Shown: positions 7,791 to 16,662, counted from the stretch's first letter. The stretch: 33,787 bases of DNA from Phycisphaerae bacterium (GCA_029260035.1 JAJDEA010000139.1:1-33787); one strand, 5' to 3'. Notes: generated from the sequence alone by a model not told the origin. Made by a program: numbers and translations.

Positions 7791-8618
7791 TCACAAGATA
7801 GGTATGGTTGTTCGTAGGCGATTTTCAAAAATAGCAAGCTCTTGAATTCCCGCTGACTGCAAGACATGCGCTGCCCAGTCAATCCCTTCACCTATGTCTT
7901 CCGAGCGGTGGGCGTCTGATCCTAGTGACATGCAGGTGCCTCCAAGATCAACATATCGCCGAATCGTGGAAGGTCCGGGCATCGCCTCATCCAGACCTTG
8001 GCGCAGTGTCGAAGTGTTGATCTCTGGAATCAGATCCGCAGCCAGGCAGCCTTTCAGGATCTCGTCGATAAGCGAACTGAAGGGCGAAAGGTCGTATTCG
8101 CTGAGGAATCGTTTCGTATATCGCTTGACCAGGTCCAAATGACCGAGGACGTCAAACCGGCGTTCGCCACGATCTCGCAACTGCTCACAGAATCGAACCG
8201 CTTCGAGCACGGTTTCCAGGTATTTCTGTGTCCCTTGCAGGGCACTTGTCTTCGTCCAACTGCTTCTCTTGTGCAGCGGTTCCAGGCCAAAGTAGTGTAC
8301 GCTGAGCATGACCAGGTCGAATTCATGGCTTGACAGGAAATCCAAAATGAATTCCATTTGTGCAGGCTGATAGCAAACCTCGATTCCTTTCCCTATGAAA
8401 ACTTGCTTGCCGAATTCCTTTCTCAAATTATCAATGGTCTTGCTGTAGGATTTGTCGTTATAGGTACAGGCCTTTCGATCGTTGGGGTGTTGGTCAAAAT
8501 GCTCTGTGAAAGTAAGCCCCGCAAGCCCTTTGGCTATCGCTGCTTTGACGTTTGCAGCTGGGTCAGCCTTTGAATCAAAGGAATGCCATGAATGAAGATG
8601 CTGATCGTAGAGAGCCAA
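7791..8618 (-). CDS. hisJ: PHP-domain histidinol-phosphatase (HisJ family)
   Basis: 275 residues, the usual length for HisJ-type phosphatases, which remove phosphate from L-histidinol phosphate in histidine synthesis using a metal cluster. All PHP motifs are present: DQHLHS (His7, His9), TEHFD (Glu39, His40), GIEV (Glu80), SVHY (His108), GHLDLVKRY (His160) and GSDAHR (Asp235, His237). The start is TTG at 8618, supported by AAAGGA eight bases upstream; no better ATG precedes the first motif. No other his genes are nearby. HisJ-like PHP proteins can also act on other phosphoesters, so the exact substrate is a family-based inference. It shares the minus strand with the upstream DUF2617 gene but a ~240-base gap argues against a tight operon. 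Confidence 0.8.
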   Translation of the reverse strand: MALYDQHLHSWHSFDSKADPAANVKAAIAKGLAGLTFTEHFDQHPNDRKACTYNDKSYSKTIDNLRKEFGKQVFIGKGIEVCYQPAQMEFILDFLSSHEFDLVMLSVHYFGLEPLHKRSSWTKTSALQGTQKYLETVLEAVRFCEQLRDRGERRFDVLGHLDLVKRYTKRFLSEYDLSPFSSLIDEILKGCLAADLIPEINTSTLRQGLDEAMPGPSTIRRYVDLGGTCMSLGSDAHRSEDIGEGIDWAAHVLQSAGIQELAIFENRLRTTIPIL

Positions 8619-8856
8619 GCGGAGGTCCTTTCGGCTGGAGCAATCTCACTCAATTTGTATTGATCGAGTTTTGGTCAATGCCGCGAGCTGTCTCGAAACA
8701 ACCTTACGCAATACATGAGAACGCTATAGCACAAATTTGCGCGACAGAATCAGCAAGTGTAATCGATCCGTGTTCGATGAGAAATCGAAATAGGCGTTCG
8801 GCGTCTGGCTGCGCGCGGAAACTCCGCGTTTTGTTGCGGAGCGGGGAGAATAAGAA

Positions 8857-9426
8857 TTACCAGTCGAGCGAAATTTTGGGTTTGCCTACTTCGAAGATCG
8901 ACTGCGTCTTCAGCAAAGTCAAGTCGTCCGGGAACGCGTGGAACGCGTGGACGTGGAATTCATGATCGCGCGCATCGAAATCGACGAACGAAAACGGTTC
9001 CAGCCCGTCGTGCTCCCAATCCGGAAACGACTCAAACATCCCACGGTCCTGCGCGTAATGAACATAATCACGGTGAGTCGCGGGGAAAAGTTGTGGCGTC
9101 AGTTTTTCCACTTGCGTGGACAAAAGGTACTTCATGTCGTCTTTGAAAGCTTGCGTGTGGTCACGCTCGCCGCGAAAACGAAACGAGGTCGCCAAGCCAA
9201 CCTTCGGGAGAAGTTCGGCATCTTCGGTAATGAGTTCGGTCAGAATCTGATCGCCGCATTGAACCATCACGACATGCGCGAGGCCGATTACCCAGATTTC
9301 CGCCTGATATCGTTCCTGCTGAATTTTCTTTACTCGATGAATATGAAATAGCTCCGGATGGAGCGCCCTTTGGTACAAGCAAAACTGCAGTTCATCGACG
9401 CGTTGTTTTATAAGTCCTCGTTCCAC
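8857..9426 (-). CDS. DUF2617 family protein
   Basis: 189 residues matching my recollection of the DUF2617 family: a YQRALHPELF segment near the N-terminus, then IWVIGLAHVV, LTEL, VEKLTPQLFPATH, and a C-terminal AFHAFPDDLTLLKTQSIFE block. The family has no established biochemical role. No signal peptide or membrane segment is seen, so it is probably cytoplasmic. The start is GTG at 9426 with an AGAGGA ribosome binding site 5-6 bases upstream on the minus strand. It lies upstream of hisJ on the same strand and may share regulation, though the spacing is long. Confidence 0.65.
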   Translation of the reverse strand: MERGLIKQRVDELQFCLYQRALHPELFHIHRVKKIQQERYQAEIWVIGLAHVVMVQCGDQILTELITEDAELLPKVGLATSFRFRGERDHTQAFKDDMKYLLSTQVEKLTPQLFPATHRDYVHYAQDRGMFESFPDWEHDGLEPFSFVDFDARDHEFHVHAFHAFPDDLTLLKTQSIFEVGKPKISLDW

Positions 9427-9670
9427 GTTTTCCTCTGATAAAAAAAGTCTCGAATCCTCCTAACTCTTGAGATTATAGGGGTATCCAAAGCCAATTCCAT
9501 GAAAATCTGGGTCAAACAGATTATTTCTGACAATTGACCTGGCAATATCACAACGCGGCATATTATGGGGCTTTGAGGGTCATTAGGCCCTACTTTGACA
9601 TATTATTACGATGCTGTGACCACGGTTATCGGATCGGAATCTCACAGGGTTGGGAATCACGACCTGTTGT

Positions 9671-9698
9671 TTGCTATCATTCAGCCCGGCGCTATAAT
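9671..9698 (+). promoter_or_regulatory. Candidate strong promoter (TTGCTA-16-TATAAT)
   Basis: A perfect TATAAT (9693-9698) is preceded by TTGCTA (9671-9676) at 16 bases. It overlaps the ATG at 9697 of the next gene. If it is real, transcription would start at about 9705, and that gene would need a downstream start, for instance GTG at 9709, as an almost leaderless mRNA. It could also drive secDF. Confidence 0.35.
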
Positions 9699-10134
9699 GC
9701 CGCACATCGTGGAACGCATACTTTGTATCATCTTGGCTATTACGAGCACGGCAGCGTGTCTATCCAATGCTACGGATCACCAGCGTGTTATCGGACTATT
9801 TTCTGCAACGGCTGCGAAGCCAGCAACGGACGAGCTTTCTGGCGACGTGCCCGAATCCGATTCGTCTGAAAAAGAGAAGGACGATTCGCCTGCGAAGGGG
9901 TCGCAATCTCTCGACCCGGTTATCTCGGCCGAAAAATCACAACGTTCTCTTCAGCTACGCGAAGTTCGTCGGCTGGCCACTCAGCCGATCGAGACGTTGC
10001 CTGTTCAAGCCAAGCAAAGTCTGTCCTTTGGCGCTAACGCTCTGGACCGGATGATCTTCGGCGATTGCATGGCTCTCGAATTGCCATCGGTGGCGCCGAG
10101 TATTCGACCTCATGCACCGCCTTATAACGCCTGA
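9697..10134 (+). CDS. Small putative exported protein upstream of secDF
   Basis: 145 residues from the ATG at 9697 (or 141 from GTG at 9709); not recognised. The N-terminus has a short hydrophobic signal-like segment, ERILCIILAITSTAACLS. Cys20 is in a poor lipobox context (TAAC), so secretion type is unclear. The rest is Ser/Asp/Glu/Lys-rich and apparently disordered, ending APPYNA. It lies 128 bases upstream of secDF on the same strand. It does not resemble YajC, the usual SecDF neighbour. The lack of a clear ribosome binding site and the overlapping promoter-like sequence keep confidence moderate. Confidence 0.4.
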   Translation: MPHIVERILCIILAITSTAACLSNATDHQRVIGLFSATAAKPATDELSGDVPESDSSEKEKDDSPAKGSQSLDPVISAEKSQRSLQLREVRRLATQPIETLPVQAKQSLSFGANALDRMIFGDCMALELPSVAPSIRPHAPPYNA

Positions 10135-10262
10135 GTCATTGCGCGTTACCCATAAACCTTTCATTATCATTTGTTCTTGATTACCTGATATATTGTCCCA
10201 GGCTGACGAAAGTTTGGCACAAACTGTCTCGGCGTGCTTGCGCCGGTTGGAGTTAAACTGTT

Positions 10263-13200
10263 ATGAATGACCCAAATCGTCTCATGAAATGGATTTTCGT
10301 AGTGGGGCTTGTTGTCCTATCTCTTATTATTCTCTACCCGCCGTCGGAAAAGTTGAAAGGTGGTATTGATCTTGTAGGCGGCAGCAGCCTGCTTTTTGAA
10401 ATCGATACAGCTGGTCTTGAGGCGACCGAGCAGCGTGATTTGTCGTCGCGCGTGATGGATGTGTTGAAAGAACGTGTTGACCCGGATGGACAGCTCAATC
10501 TGGAATGGCGTCCGGTCGGGAATTCTCGACTGGAAATTCGTATGCCTCGACCGCCTAAGAAGGCGCTCGAAAGACGAGAGGCATACAACGAGACGATCGA
10601 TCGTTTGGCAACCCTGAACCTGTCGCGGTTTGAAGTCGAGTCTGCGCTGAACGCGGAAGAGGGGCAACGAGAAGCTTCTCTCAAGACATTAGAAAAAGGA
10701 ATTGTCGAAAGATCGCTGTTGATCGAAGAGATAAAAGCCGCGTATACGTCCCACATCGCCGCGCAGGCTGGTGAGCAGCCCGATGAAGCGGAGTCAGCTG
10801 CGGCGTCGTATGAAGCTGCGATGGCCAAACTATTGGCGACGAGCCTGCCGACAAGCCGTCTCACGGATATTCTGCCTCTGCGAGTTGGACCGAAGAGAGA
10901 CAAAGAACTGGACAAGATTCGTGCCGAGTACCCGTCGTATGATAAAGCGGGCGCGGATGCAAATGGTGGACTGATTGCGCAAACGGTTTTTGCCTATGAT
11001 GAGTGGGCCAAGAATAAGGCCGACTTGGAAGACCCTTCGGACCTCAAGCGTCGCCTGAAAGGGGCGGGGGTTCTGCAATTCCGTATTCTAGCCGACCGCG
11101 ACCCCTCTTCGCCTGAAAACACGGTTCATCCGGTGCAACCCATTGCAAGATATACGGAGCAATTGGCCAAGCGCGGACCTCGTTCCAAAGCGGGCGATCG
11201 GTATCAGTGGTTCCCGGTCGACGATGTGATTCGGTTTACATACGCCGAATCGATGGAAGAATTTGAATTGCAAAAGGATTTGCCCGGACGCCCCATCGTC
11301 GAAGAGTACGCGGGAAGACACTATGTGCTGATTCACCAAGGCTCGCAATATGGCATGTGGCAAGAGCCTGGCAAAGCCAAGAAATGGAACCTGACCAACG
11401 TCTACCCCGACCGCGATCCGATGAGCGGTGAAAACACCGTTAATTTCAGTCTGGATGCTCGAGGCGGGCAGCGGTTTGGTGAACTGACCGGCAACAACGT
11501 TGGCCGCCAACTTTGTATTGTTCTGGATGGCGGGGCCATGTCGCAAGCCCGTATCAATGAGCGCATCACGACGCGATGCAGGATCGCGGGCCAATTCACG
11601 CAGGAGCGGGTTCAAAATTTGATTCGCATTCTGGATGCCGGTTCGTTGCCCGCAAGACTTAAAGAGACCCCTTTGAGCGAACGCACAATCGGTCCGAGTT
11701 TGGGTGAGTCGAATAGGCAAAAGGGTGTCTACGCGGCGGGCGTCGCGATGATCGTCGTGGCGGTTTTTGTGTTCATTTATTATGGATTCATGGCGGGGGG
11801 GATGGCAGATGTGGCGCTGGCTATGAACCTGCTGCTTGTGTTGGCAGCCATGGCGCTGATGCAGGCTACGTTTACGCTCCCCGGCATCGCGGGCTTGATC
11901 TTGACCGTGGGTATGGCCATTGACGCTAACGTGCTGATTTTTGAGCGTTTCCGCGAAGAGCGTGATCGAGGGTTGGTGTTTAAGAAAGCCTTGAACGCGG
12001 GGTACGACAAAGCGTTTTCCACGATCATGGACGCCAATATCACGACACTCATCACATGTATCATTCTAGGGTTTGTCGGCAGTGAAGAAGTTAAAGGTTT
12101 TGCGATTGTTCTTGGTATCGGCATCACAACGAGTATGTTCACCTCTCTTTTTGTGACGCGATTGGTTTTCAACACGTTGATTGCGAAGGGGCTGCTTAAG
12201 GACCTTTCGATGCGAAGGCTCATTGGCAAGCCTACGGTTGCCTGGCTCGACAAGTGGCGCACGTTCGTGCCCTTGTCGACCGTGTCCGTTCTCGCAGGCA
12301 TTTGCTTGTTTGTCGGGCTTACGTCTGCCAACAAAGAAGCCATTTTTGACATTGAGTTTCTCGGGGGAACGAGCCTGCAAATAGACCTTAAGAAGGGTGT
12401 GGGCATGAGTGATGATGCGGTCAAGGATGCCATTACTTCCGACGACCCCGGCTCTTCGAGATCGTGGCTGGTGCGGGCGGCTGATCAGCTGGAAGCCTCA
12501 GAGGTGACAGCGGGCGATCTTCCAGGGCAGTTTTCACTTTCGTCTGAGGAATTGACTGCGGACCAATTGGAAGTCCTTATGCGCAAGGCGATGGATGCCA
12601 AGATTGAGCGCGGCGGAACTGAAATATCCGGGCGCTCTGTCAAGTTTTACGGCAAGGCGGGGCAATTGGATCAGGAGTCGTTTGGCGAAGCTTTGGCCAA
12701 TGCTGTTCGCATGTCGCGTGAGGCGGCTGGCAGGTTGCGTGGCGCACGAGTGCAAACTGTCGGAGATATTGAAGATGAAGGTGTCAAGGGTCCGTCGTTT
12801 GAAGTCGTGACGATTGAGACGAATCGCGCGTTGGTGCAGGCGTCTTTGCTGGCGACATTTGGCGATAAGCTTGATATTCAGTCTCCAATCAACTTTACGA
12901 CTCGTGTAGATGATGAACTGACTCGCGAACCGTTTTTCGTGGTCGAGTCCGAGGATCATTATCTTTCCGACGTGCTTGGCGGTGATGAGACGTTTGATAT
13001 TCGGCGCTTCCGGGGCGGGGTAGCGATCGATGTCGTGTTGGAGGAATCGAAGGCTCCACTGTCGCTCAAGGAGTTCGACAAGCGTTTGCGTGAGGTGGGT
13101 CTCCAGCATGAGTTCGAAAAATTCCGAACGTTGGAGTCCGCGATCTTCCCGCTTGGTGCTGCTTCGACGGGAGACGAAGGCGAGTCGATGTATAAGCGTT

Positions 13201-14069
13201 TTGCTGTATTGGCCGTGGATGAGACCATATTGTATGACGATGATCCAAGCATGTGGACTGATGTTTTGGCCAAGACCAGGCTTATGCAGATCGAAGCTGC
13301 CTTGGGGAGTGAAAAGTCGCTTTCCAAAGTGGTTGCGTTCGCACCGCAGATCGCAACCCAAACAAAGAATCGCGCGATCTTTGCGACGCTGCTGGCGCTT
13401 GCCGCGATTGTTTCGTACCTTTGGCTACGATTTGGAACCAAGGAATATGGATTGGCGGCTATCGTGTGCCTTGTTCACGACATATCCATCACGCTTGGCT
13501 TGGTGGCGCTAAGTCATTTTGTCTTCAATACAGCGATAGGCAAGGCGTTCATGATAAGCGATTTCAAGATCGATCTTCCGATGATCGCCGCACTGCTGAC
13601 GGTCATTGGCTATAGCCTTAACGATACGATCGTTGTTTTTGATCGAATCAGGGAAAACCGTGGTAAGGTTGGTTCCTTGTCGGCAGGCCTTATCAACAAC
13701 AGTATCAATCAGACATTGGCGCGAACTGTTCTTACGTCTATTACGACCGCGCTTGTTGTGGGCATACTTTATGTGTTCGGAGGCGACGGAATCCACGGAT
13801 TCAGTTTTGCACTGCTAATTGGTGTTGTAGTGGGTACATACAGCTCGGTTGCCGTTGCATCGGCGCTTTTGTACAAGCCGGTTATCCTTCGGCGATTGAT
13901 TACGGTGATTGCTGCGCTTTGCCTGATTGGCGTTGTGCTTGTGGAGATTGATAACTCGGCAGCGCGCTGGGTTGTAACGGGTGTTATTGTTGCTGGTGCA
14001 GCTTTGATGCTTATGCGCTTAAGGACTGGTCGCTCGACAGGCTCAATGGCTCAGCCAGCTGGCGCGTAG
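10263..14069 (+). CDS. secDF: SecD-SecF fusion, protein translocase accessory subunit
   Basis: 1268 residues. SecDF uses the proton gradient to help pull proteins through SecYEG and finish export. TM1 is at residues 10-27, followed by GGIDLVGGSSL, the SecD start motif. The P1 head domain (about 394-466) has NFSLDARGG and RIAGQFT. The SecD membrane block (489-655) carries MAIDANVLIFERFREER with the conserved TM4 aspartate. The SecF half starts near 662 with DIEFLGGTSLQID. Its membrane block (1036-1230) carries SLNDTIVVFDRIRENR, the SecF signature with the second proton-relay aspartate. The SecF periplasmic region is about 330-345 residues, against roughly 100 in ordinary SecF, and the SecD P1 region is also expanded in the Lys/Glu-rich part. 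GGAG at 10248-10251 lies upstream of the ATG. A terminator follows at 14123-14160. Confidence 0.93.
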   Translation: MNDPNRLMKWIFVVGLVVLSLIILYPPSEKLKGGIDLVGGSSLLFEIDTAGLEATEQRDLSSRVMDVLKERVDPDGQLNLEWRPVGNSRLEIRMPRPPKKALERREAYNETIDRLATLNLSRFEVESALNAEEGQREASLKTLEKGIVERSLLIEEIKAAYTSHIAAQAGEQPDEAESAAASYEAAMAKLLATSLPTSRLTDILPLRVGPKRDKELDKIRAEYPSYDKAGADANGGLIAQTVFAYDEWAKNKADLEDPSDLKRRLKGAGVLQFRILADRDPSSPENTVHPVQPIARYTEQLAKRGPRSKAGDRYQWFPVDDVIRFTYAESMEEFELQKDLPGRPIVEEYAGRHYVLIHQGSQYGMWQEPGKAKKWNLTNVYPDRDPMSGENTVNFSLDARGGQRFGELTGNNVGRQLCIVLDGGAMSQARINERITTRCRIAGQFTQERVQNLIRILDAGSLPARLKETPLSERTIGPSLGESNRQKGVYAAGVAMIVVAVFVFIYYGFMAGGMADVALAMNLLLVLAAMALMQATFTLPGIAGLILTVGMAIDANVLIFERFREERDRGLVFKKALNAGYDKAFSTIMDANITTLITCIILGFVGSEEVKGFAIVLGIGITTSMFTSLFVTRLVFNTLIAKGLLKDLSMRRLIGKPTVAWLDKWRTFVPLSTVSVLAGICLFVGLTSANKEAIFDIEFLGGTSLQIDLKKGVGMSDDAVKDAITSDDPGSSRSWLVRAADQLEASEVTAGDLPGQFSLSSEELTADQLEVLMRKAMDAKIERGGTEISGRSVKFYGKAGQLDQESFGEALANAVRMSREAAGRLRGARVQTVGDIEDEGVKGPSFEVVTIETNRALVQASLLATFGDKLDIQSPINFTTRVDDELTREPFFVVESEDHYLSDVLGGDETFDIRRFRGGVAIDVVLEESKAPLSLKEFDKRLREVGLQHEFEKFRTLESAIFPLGAASTGDEGESMYKRFAVLAVDETILYDDDPSMWTDVLAKTRLMQIEAALGSEKSLSKVVAFAPQIATQTKNRAIFATLLALAAIVSYLWLRFGTKEYGLAAIVCLVHDISITLGLVALSHFVFNTAIGKAFMISDFKIDLPMIAALLTVIGYSLNDTIVVFDRIRENRGKVGSLSAGLINNSINQTLARTVLTSITTALVVGILYVFGGDGIHGFSFALLIGVVVGTYSSVAVASALLYKPVILRRLITVIAALCLIGVVLVEIDNSAARWVVTGVIVAGAALMLMRLRTGRSTGSMAQPAGA

Positions 14070-14379
14070 TTACTTCGGTTCTTCATCTTTGAAGAAGCTG
14101 TGAGTTTTGGCTGGTTCTTTCAAAGGAGCTGGTGGTCATCGACCATCAGCTCCTTCTTGTTGTGGGTTGTGATTTTCATTCCTATTGCTTCACGCGTGTT
14201 ACCGTTTGTTGACCGAGCCGGTTTGCGCGTTTACACTTTTACTGGCGGTGCAAGCTGTTACTTCGCGCTGTCAGTAATGTAGTGGAGCGTTTCAAGGCTT
14301 GCCCTTGAGTTCGGCATGGAAGCTGCACGCCTCGCCCCACGTTCAGACAGTTTTTGCTCAATGGGAAAGGGATCGGATC
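14070..14379. other. Spacer between secDF and the LysM gene
   Basis: The spacer contains the secDF terminator and, just before it, a small TTCTTCA/TGAAGAA inverted repeat (about 14080-14096). A 60-codon frame across the region contains the terminator hairpin and has no ribosome binding site, so I do not call it a gene. The right half presumably carries the promoter for the LysM gene, but no clear -35/-10 pair is seen. Confidence 0.5.
14123..14160 (+). terminator. Intrinsic terminator downstream of secDF
   Basis: GGAGCTGGTGGTC (14125-14137) pairs with GACCATCAGCTCC (14141-14153) over 13 pairs, including one G-T, with an ATC loop. Two flanking A-T pairs and a T-rich tail (TTCTTGTTG) follow. 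It lies about 55 bases after the secDF stop, the expected position. Confidence 0.75.
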
Positions 14380-15378
14380 ATGCGTCAGGAAACCAAGATG
14401 GGGGTCGTGATTGCGATGGTTGTTGTCCTGGTGGGCGGTGGGTACTACATCTACCGGGATCAGCAAGAGGAATCCATTCCTGTAAAACAAGGGTCCAGGT
14501 CGCTCGCGAAAAGTCAACGAAAGTCATTGCCTTCAAGCCCAAAGAGTCAAAATCGTGTCGCGAAAAATTCACCTAAGAAGACGATTGAAAAAAGAACAAC
14601 GAACCAGGATCCCAGGCAGGCTCGCTCGGTAAAGACGGCTCAGTCCGATCGACGTAACCAGGCGGTTCCGACAGGGCGCGGTACGAAGAACGCTGGAAAG
14701 ACTTCTGCTTCGGCCAAGCCAATTGGAAAGAAGACTGCATCGCGGACGAAACCGATGCCCACTAGAGCGACGGCGAATCGTCAGCCCGCCAGAAATAATC
14801 GAACCACCTCACCCAGCGAGCGGCAAGCCCGTCGCGGGAATTCTGATCGTATGCCAACCCCGTCGAAACAACGAAAAGGTCCGGGAAAACCCGTTTCGAC
14901 TGAGGGTAGTGATTCTGCAAAACCGAGAAGTCTGACGGCGACAAACGGTGCGGGAGGCGAGAAGTCTGATGAAGCCGTGGAGTCGCATCGAGTTCAGGCA
15001 GGTGAGACGCTGGCTTCCATCGCTCAATCGTATTATGGCGACGAGCGTCTTGCTCCGTTCCTGGCGCTCAAAAATCGGCAACTTCGCAATCCCCGGAGTT
15101 TGCGTCCCGGCGAAGTCGTCAAGATCCCCGCTCGTCCGCAATCTGATCCTGCAAAGGGTAGAAAAGCCAGTTCCGCCGGTTCGAGCAAAGTGAATAAACC
15201 TAAGACGGGGATACGCGAGTATGAAGTGAAGCCCGGTGATTCGTTTTATGCGATTGCGCGGGATGAACTTGGCGATTCGACTCGCTGGAAAGAGCTTCTT
15301 AGCATGAACACGCGTATTGTGAAGGGTGATCCAAAAAAACTCCGTGTCGGCCAAATGATTCAACTGCCTCAATCCTAG
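14380..15378 (+). CDS. Membrane-anchored protein with two C-terminal LysM domains
   Basis: 332 residues from the ATG at 14380, preceded by AAAGGG at a good distance; an in-frame ATG at 14299 lacks this and would put 27 polar residues before the membrane anchor. There is a single membrane segment at residues 8-24, cytoplasm-to-outside. Residues ~35-200 form a long Lys/Arg/Ser/Thr/Pro-rich, probably disordered linker. LysM 1 is at ~203-252 (HRVQAGETLASIAQSYYG...) and LysM 2 at ~281-331 (YEVKPGDSFYAIARDELG...). LysM domains bind N-acetylglucosamine-containing glycans, so the protein likely tethers the membrane to peptidoglycan. No catalytic domain is present. It could aid cell-wall organisation or assembly of envelope machines such as the nearby T2SS, but nothing in the sequence proves this. 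Confidence 0.8.
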   Translation: MRQETKMGVVIAMVVVLVGGGYYIYRDQQEESIPVKQGSRSLAKSQRKSLPSSPKSQNRVAKNSPKKTIEKRTTNQDPRQARSVKTAQSDRRNQAVPTGRGTKNAGKTSASAKPIGKKTASRTKPMPTRATANRQPARNNRTTSPSERQARRGNSDRMPTPSKQRKGPGKPVSTEGSDSAKPRSLTATNGAGGEKSDEAVESHRVQAGETLASIAQSYYGDERLAPFLALKNRQLRNPRSLRPGEVVKIPARPQSDPAKGRKASSAGSSKVNKPKTGIREYEVKPGDSFYAIARDELGDSTRWKELLSMNTRIVKGDPKKLRVGQMIQLPQS

Positions 15379-15940
15379 AGCATGTCTACACCTGCAATTG
15401 TGGGGGTGCCACTGTTCTTGAACAGTGCAAGAGTTTGGCCATTACTGCGACGGGCACTGCTCAAGAGCAGTGGCACGCTTTTGGGTGTTGACTCTTACCC
15501 GCAAATTGGAGTGTGACGCAGCACTTGGTCGTAGTCTTATCGCCATGCTTAATTTGAGCTAAGGCTATCTCCGCGCGCATATCATAAAACCTATGTCTTG
15601 CCCATCATGATTGATATTGGCGGTATTGGGTAATTCAGTGATGTTGCATTACTTTTTCGCTGCAGGAATTGTCTCCGAATAGTGGACCGATCGTTACCGG
15701 AAATCCTATAATCAATACGGCGGGCAACCTTATGGCCGGTATGGATTATTGGTCGGGTTGGCACGTCCCTCCCCCCGTGCCGAAGCATGGCAATGATCGC
15801 GAGTTGCAACGGTTTGTACCGTCAATATCGGTTGTAGCGTGCAACACAAGTGGCGCCGTAATCCAGCCGAGAATTTGGCCAGAGGCTGGTGCATAATGCG
15901 CGCGTCGCATTTTTGAACGGACACACAGCGGGGGCTGACG
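15379..15940. other. 562-base spacer with paired REP-like palindromes and a regulator upstream region
   Basis: No gene is supported. It holds the palindrome pair at 15406-15476, listed separately. A further small inverted repeat, GGCACG (15760-15765) with CGTGCC (15776-15781) around a C-rich loop, lies 160 bases before the HTH-receiver gene and could be an operator or leader hairpin. No clear promoter is visible. Confidence 0.45.
15406..15476. repeat. Pair of inverted REP-like palindromes
   Basis: Copy 1 (15406-15428) contains the palindrome CACTGTTC-TT-GAACAGTG. Copy 2 (15454-15476) is its inverted partner and contains CACTGCTC-AA-GAGCAGTG. The two 23-base units are inverted repeats of each other, sharing GTGCCACTG and CAGTGC, and differ by a base change on each arm that preserves pairing. 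Each can fold alone, or both together as a longer cruciform. The layout is like bacterial REP/BIME elements. It starts 28 bases after the LysM gene stop and may also act as a transcript 3' end. Confidence 0.65.
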
Positions 15941-16534
15941 ATGGTCAACGGAAAGAGCGTCTTTACAACAGGCGATGTCGCCAAGATATGCAATGTAGCT
16001 CCGCGAACCGTTTCCAAATGGTTCGACGCCGGTCATCTACGTGGCTATCGCATTCCCGGAAGCAAGGACCGTCGGATTCCGCTCGATTTGCTTATCCATT
16101 TCATGCGTCAGCATGGTATCCCCCTCAACGGGCTGGAAGGCGATGCAACGCGTGTTCTGCTGTTGGATGCTGATCAGCAGCTTTGCGAAACGATCAAAAA
16201 TACAATCGCGGCGCACGGCTATTACGATCTGGAGACCGCTCATACGGCGTTCGAAGCAGGCTTGGCTGCCAACGAATTTAAGCCTCATGTTTTCGTTGTG
16301 GATGTTTCACTGGCTGATATCGATTCGAGCACTCTGCGGAGGCAGTTGCAGTGCAACGATGATCTCGCGACGACCAAACTCGTCGGCATGTCCACTTCTC
16401 TAACCCCCGGCTGCGGTCAAACGCTTCTGCAGCGTGGGTTCGACGCATACCTCACCAAGCCCTTCGACCTGTCTTCACTTGTTGAAGTCCTGGAGAATGT
16501 CTACGGGGCTGCGACGCCGGTCGAAATCAAATGA
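15941..16534 (+). CDS. Regulator: excisionase-type helix-turn-helix fused to a receiver domain
   Basis: 197 residues. Residues 7-60 fit the excisionase/MerR-type winged HTH: FTTGDVAKICNVAPRTVSKWFDAGHLRGYRIPGS, then RRIPLDLL. Residues 71-187 fit a response-regulator receiver. RVLLLDAD gives the acidic pair (Asp76, Asp78), FVVDVSL gives the phosphoacceptor Asp121, Ser151 is near the switch position, and LTKPFD gives Lys173. The domain order is reversed relative to most response regulators, with the DNA-binding part first. No histidine kinase gene is nearby, so the partner kinase is unknown. The targets are also unknown; the T2SS operon 1.7 kb downstream is only a positional guess. The start ATG at 15941 has a weak ribosome binding site. 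Confidence 0.75.
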   Translation: MVNGKSVFTTGDVAKICNVAPRTVSKWFDAGHLRGYRIPGSKDRRIPLDLLIHFMRQHGIPLNGLEGDATRVLLLDADQQLCETIKNTIAAHGYYDLETAHTAFEAGLAANEFKPHVFVVDVSLADIDSSTLRRQLQCNDDLATTKLVGMSTSLTPGCGQTLLQRGFDAYLTKPFDLSSLVEVLENVYGAATPVEIK

Positions 16535-16571
16535 GATTGAATCTCCGCGTGGAAACCGCGTAGCTTTGCTC

Positions 16572-16600
16572 TTTCTGGTCTGAAGCTTTCCAACTATGAT
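16572..16600 (+). promoter_or_regulatory. Weak candidate promoter of the 54-residue protein gene
   Basis: TTTCTG (16572-16577), 17 bases, then TATGAT (16595-16600). The start point would be near 16607, leaving a leader of ~55 bases to the ATG at 16663. This is a pattern match only. Confidence 0.25.
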
Positions 16601-16662
16601 AAGTTTCTTCTACAGTCGTGAACCGTTACCTGCTCGTGCTGAATGAAGAGGAAGGATCAGGA

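Noticed and set aside
8552..8965. 137-codon plus-strand frame between hisJ and the DUF2617 gene
   Set aside because: It overlaps both minus-strand genes and has low-quality composition and no ribosome binding site.
12534..13361. 275-codon frame on the minus strand opposite secDF
   Set aside because: It lies fully antisense to conserved SecF coding sequence and has basic, non-homologous composition; it is a codon-bias shadow.
14100..14282. 60-codon hydrophobic frame after secDF
   Set aside because: It contains the intrinsic terminator hairpin at 14125-14153, has no ribosome binding site and matches no family.
15406..15476. Palindrome pair considered as part of a CRISPR array
   Set aside because: There are only two units, in inverted orientation, with no further repeats or spacers.
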